Shown here: piece after piece, positions 60,714 to 62,808 of the stretch
Position numbering within the stretch: the stretch's first letter is position 1
Layout: every line of letters begins with the position of its first letter
Assembly: GCA_050485385.1 (NCBI GenBank)
Contig: JBJHBG010000006.1
Location: forward strand, 1 to 62,808
Length of the DNA: 62,808 bases
Direction: 5' to 3'
Source: RECO01 sp050485385
Lineage (GTDB): Bacteria; Pseudomonadota; Alphaproteobacteria; Geminicoccales; Geminicoccaceae
Program-made: the position numbers and the translations under genes
Notes under the pieces: model-generated
The model's database searches: none
Seen by the model: only the letters and a program-made list of their open reading frames with translations
What the model was told of the DNA's origin: nothing

Positions 60714-61124
60714 CCCTAACCTCGCGATGATCGCCCGCGGAAGCTAGGCGACGGTGCCGGCGGCTTCAAGCCGCGGCAGCCGCCCACGGTGCGGGTCCTA
60801 GGGCAGGCGTTGTCGGGTGACTTGTCAGCCCAGCGGCGCGCGCCTTCGGCTCGTCCTCGCGCTGGCACGACAGAAAGACGTCAGTCACGGCAAGCTCCGG
60901 TCACCCGCCCGACCGTCATCTTCCAACCACGTCCGCGACGCACGTCCGGACCGAGCACGGGCGCGCCCGGCCGTCCGCTCGCCCCCATGGCTCTGTACGC
61001 TTGAACGGGCGCCGTTATGGTGGGTGCGTCTCGGTGCGGGCTCGCTCGCGCGGAGCCGACCGCTTTTGGCTCATCCCGTGGTCGAACGCAGCCCTCGGTC
61101 GGGGCCGTGTCGAGGAGCCCCGTC
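60714..61124. other. gene-free stretch between divergent cysK and aminotransferase
   Basis: This 411-base gap should hold promoters for both genes. I see no riboswitch-like pairing, tRNA or clear coding frame. Frames are short and Arg/Pro-rich. A longer frame into the aminotransferase (from 61017) lacks a ribosome site. Confidence 0.4.
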
Positions 61125-62318
61125 ATGCCGCCCGCCCTTTGCCTCGCTCCCATGGTTGCCCGGTTGGAGGGCGGCGGGGCCGCCGCCTGGGCGGTAACGG
61201 CGCGGGGCGAAGCGGCCAAGGCCCGGGGCCGACGCATCGTCGACCTCGGCGTCGGCGATCCGGACTTCGCCACGCCGCCTCGGGTGGTGGCGGCGATGGA
61301 GCGCTCGGTGCGCGCCGGACGCACGCACTACGCGCCCGCCGAGGGCGAGCCGGCCCTGCGCCGGGCGGTCGCGGTGGACGCAAGGCAACGGCTCGGCGCC
61401 GAGGTCGACCCCGCCCAGGTGCACGTCTTTCCGGGCGCCCAGTGCGCCCTGTTCGCGGCCCTCGTGTGCACGGCCGGGCCGGGCGACGAGGTGGTCCTGC
61501 TGGCGCCGACCTACACGACCTACGAGCGCTGCGTCCTCGCCATCGGCGCCGTGCCCGTCTCGGTGCCGCTCGATGCGGTACGCCACTTCGCCCTCGACCT
61601 CGACCGGGTCGCCGCGGCCCTCACGCCCCGGACCCGCGTCGTCATGGTCAACAGCCCCGGCAACCCGTCCGGCGCGGTGTTCGCGGCCGGCGACCTCGCC
61701 CGCCTCGCCGAGCTTTGCGCCGCGCGCGGCATCTGGCTGCTGTCGGACGAGGTCTACGGCAGCCTCGTCTTCGACGGCCGCCACCACTCGCCCCTCGCCG
61801 CACCGGCCGGTGCGGCCTGTACCATCGTCGTCAACTCGCTCTCCAAGTCGCACGCCATGACCGGCTGGCGCATCGGCTGGACCATCGCCCCCCTGCCCGT
61901 GGCCAAGGCGCTCGGGAGTCTGTCGTCGTCGCTGCTCTACGGCGTCAACCAGTTCGTCCAGGACGCGGCGGTGGTGGCGCTCGAGGAAACCGCCGACGAA
62001 GCGAGGGCGATGACCGAGCGCTTCCGCGCCCGGCGCGACGTGCTGCTCGCGGGTCTCGAAGGGGCTGCGGGGATTGAGGTGCATCGGCCGGCGGGCGGCA
62101 TGTTCGTCATGGTCGACATCGCCGCGACGGGGCTCGACGGCATCGCCTTCGCCGACGGACTGCTCGACCACGAGGACGTGGTGGTGGTGCCCGGCGCCGC
62201 CTTCGGGCCGAGCACCCGGTCCTGCCTGCGGGTCGGGCTGGTGGCCGACGAGGCGACGCTGGCGGAGGCGGCCGAACGCCTGCGCCGCCACGCCGCGCGC
62301 GTCGTCGGGCGCGCCTAG
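61125..62318 (+). CDS. class I/II pyridoxal-phosphate aminotransferase
   Basis: The 397-residue enzyme has the fold type I motifs: LGVGDPDFATPPRVVAA, HYAPAEGEPALRRAV, NSPGNPSGAVF (Asn180), LLSDEVYGSLVF (Asp208, Tyr211) and VVNSLSKSHAMTGWRIGW (PLP Lys241). It transfers an amino group between an amino acid and a keto acid, probably aspartate- or aromatic-type. GAGGAG lies eight bases before ATG 61125. It overlaps the convergent GGCT-like gene by four bases. Confidence 0.9.
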   Translation: MPPALCLAPMVARLEGGGAAAWAVTARGEAAKARGRRIVDLGVGDPDFATPPRVVAAMERSVRAGRTHYAPAEGEPALRRAVAVDARQRLGAEVDPAQVHVFPGAQCALFAALVCTAGPGDEVVLLAPTYTTYERCVLAIGAVPVSVPLDAVRHFALDLDRVAAALTPRTRVVMVNSPGNPSGAVFAAGDLARLAELCAARGIWLLSDEVYGSLVFDGRHHSPLAAPAGAACTIVVNSLSKSHAMTGWRIGWTIAPLPVAKALGSLSSSLLYGVNQFVQDAAVVALEETADEARAMTERFRARRDVLLAGLEGAAGIEVHRPAGGMFVMVDIAATGLDGIAFADGLLDHEDVVVVPGAAFGPSTRSCLRVGLVADEATLAEAAERLRRHAARVVGRA

Positions 62319-62782
62319 GGCATCTCGGGCGGTAGCGGCAGCAGCCGGTAGACCCAGGCCTCGCGGCCATCCTCCAGAACGACCCGGAACCGCTGATAGC
62401 GGGCACCGGTCTCCTCGTAACGATCCAGCCGATAGAGCCCGGCGCGGTCGACGGCGAACAGGCGCCCGTCCACCATCGAGTCGGCGTCCGGCAGCATGTC
62501 ACGCCCTTCCCGGCGCCAGCCCTCGAGGCGCGCCGGCGCGGATGGGACGGGACGACCCACCACCACCAGCCGCACCAGGGGATTGGCGAGGGTCGCGTAG
62601 CCGAACACGTGGTGGGGCCCGTCTTCCTCCGGCAGCGGAGCTGCCTCCTCGGTAAGCGGCGGCAGATAGATCGGCGCGTACCGTACCATTCCCACCGCGC
62701 CGAGCAGCATCACCAGCCCGACGAGCGGTACGATCATCCAGCGACGACGGCGGTAGCGGGTCGGAACGGGCGGGAACGGCAT
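62315..62782 (-). CDS. membrane-anchored gamma-glutamylcyclotransferase-like protein
   Basis: The 155-residue protein has an N-terminal membrane segment (MIVPLVGLVMLLGAVGMV, about residues 16-33) followed by a GGCT/AIG2-like fold: VFGYATLANPLVRLVVVGRP (family YGTLR-type start), ADSMVDGRLFAVDRAGLYRL and DRYEETGARYQRFRVVL. The usual catalytic Glu may be one of EE in RYEETG. A membrane-anchored form is not the common soluble enzyme. GAGACGAGA precedes the ATG at 62782. Confidence 0.75.
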   Translation of the reverse strand: MPFPPVPTRYRRRRWMIVPLVGLVMLLGAVGMVRYAPIYLPPLTEEAAPLPEEDGPHHVFGYATLANPLVRLVVVGRPVPSAPARLEGWRREGRDMLPDADSMVDGRLFAVDRAGLYRLDRYEETGARYQRFRVVLEDGREAWVYRLLPLPPEMP

Positions 62783-62808
62783 TCTCGTCTCGAGCGGCGG
62801 TCGATAGC

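Noticed and set aside
1..62808. CRISPR array, toxin-antitoxin or restriction system
   Set aside because: No regularly spaced direct repeats and no recognisable toxin, antitoxin, methylase or nuclease pairs were seen.

Overview
This window is about 68% GC by eye. It looks like a chromosomal segment of an alphaproteobacterium, probably in or near Rhodospirillales or Geminicoccaceae. That placement is an inference. It rests on the gene order mltB-rlpA-dacC-tmk-holB-metG-tatD-MBL, a Cro/CI-S24 regulator ending in RIVWASQ, and the abundance of tripartite tricarboxylate (TTT) and TRAP transporters. No rRNA or CRISPR array is present; two tRNA-Ser genes are.

Layout. (1) 1-6.9 kb is a decaying accessory zone. 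Small intact genes (a cytochrome c cut by the window edge, AhpD-like, DUF302, DoxX, YHS) alternate with broken ones: a Crp/Fnr fragment, DUF2189, a second AhpD/CMD-like gene, a CNNM/CorC-type protein and an M20 amidohydrolase remnant. (2) 6.9-14 kb holds an omega-amino-acid:pyruvate aminotransferase, a PQQ sugar dehydrogenase with a cytochrome c, and a partial ebo cluster (eboA, eboB, divergent eboF) coupled to a VTT membrane protein. (3) 14.2-21.7 kb is a carboxylate uptake and catabolism island: an isocitrate lyase/PEP-mutase-like enzyme divergent from lysR-tctC-tctB-tctA, a TIM-barrel isomerase and an AbrB-type permease. (4) 21.8-31 kb begins with an internally deleted IS3-type remnant and tRNA-Ser(UGA). 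Next comes a compact, undamaged T7-like structural module, read right to left: portal, scaffold, capsid, tail tubular A, tail tubular B, internal-virion-like protein, terminase large subunit. I see no integrase, replication, lysis, tail-fibre or ejectosome genes. It is bounded by a divergent S24-fold regulator that has lost both catalytic residues, with repeated GATAGG boxes in the control regions. (5) 31-39.4 kb is housekeeping: cell-wall enzymes, thymidylate kinase, DNA polymerase III delta', Met-tRNA synthetase, TatD DNase and an MBL hydrolase. (6) 39.6-56.6 kb is a second uptake and catabolism island: MFS, Ldh-type dehydrogenase, second TTT system, GntR regulator, three RraA-family aldolases/decarboxylases, an enolase-superfamily dehydratase, hydantoinase A/B and a TRAP operon behind a good sigma-54 -24/-12 element. 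(7) 56.6-62.8 kb holds an unrecognised membrane protein, cupin, GNAT, sulfurtransferase, cysteine synthase, a class I aminotransferase and a membrane-anchored GGCT-like protein.

Together the genes suggest an oligotroph that scavenges carboxylic and hydroxy acids by binding-protein-dependent secondary transport. The most unusual part is the stripped-down podovirus-like particle module under an apparently non-cleavable repressor.
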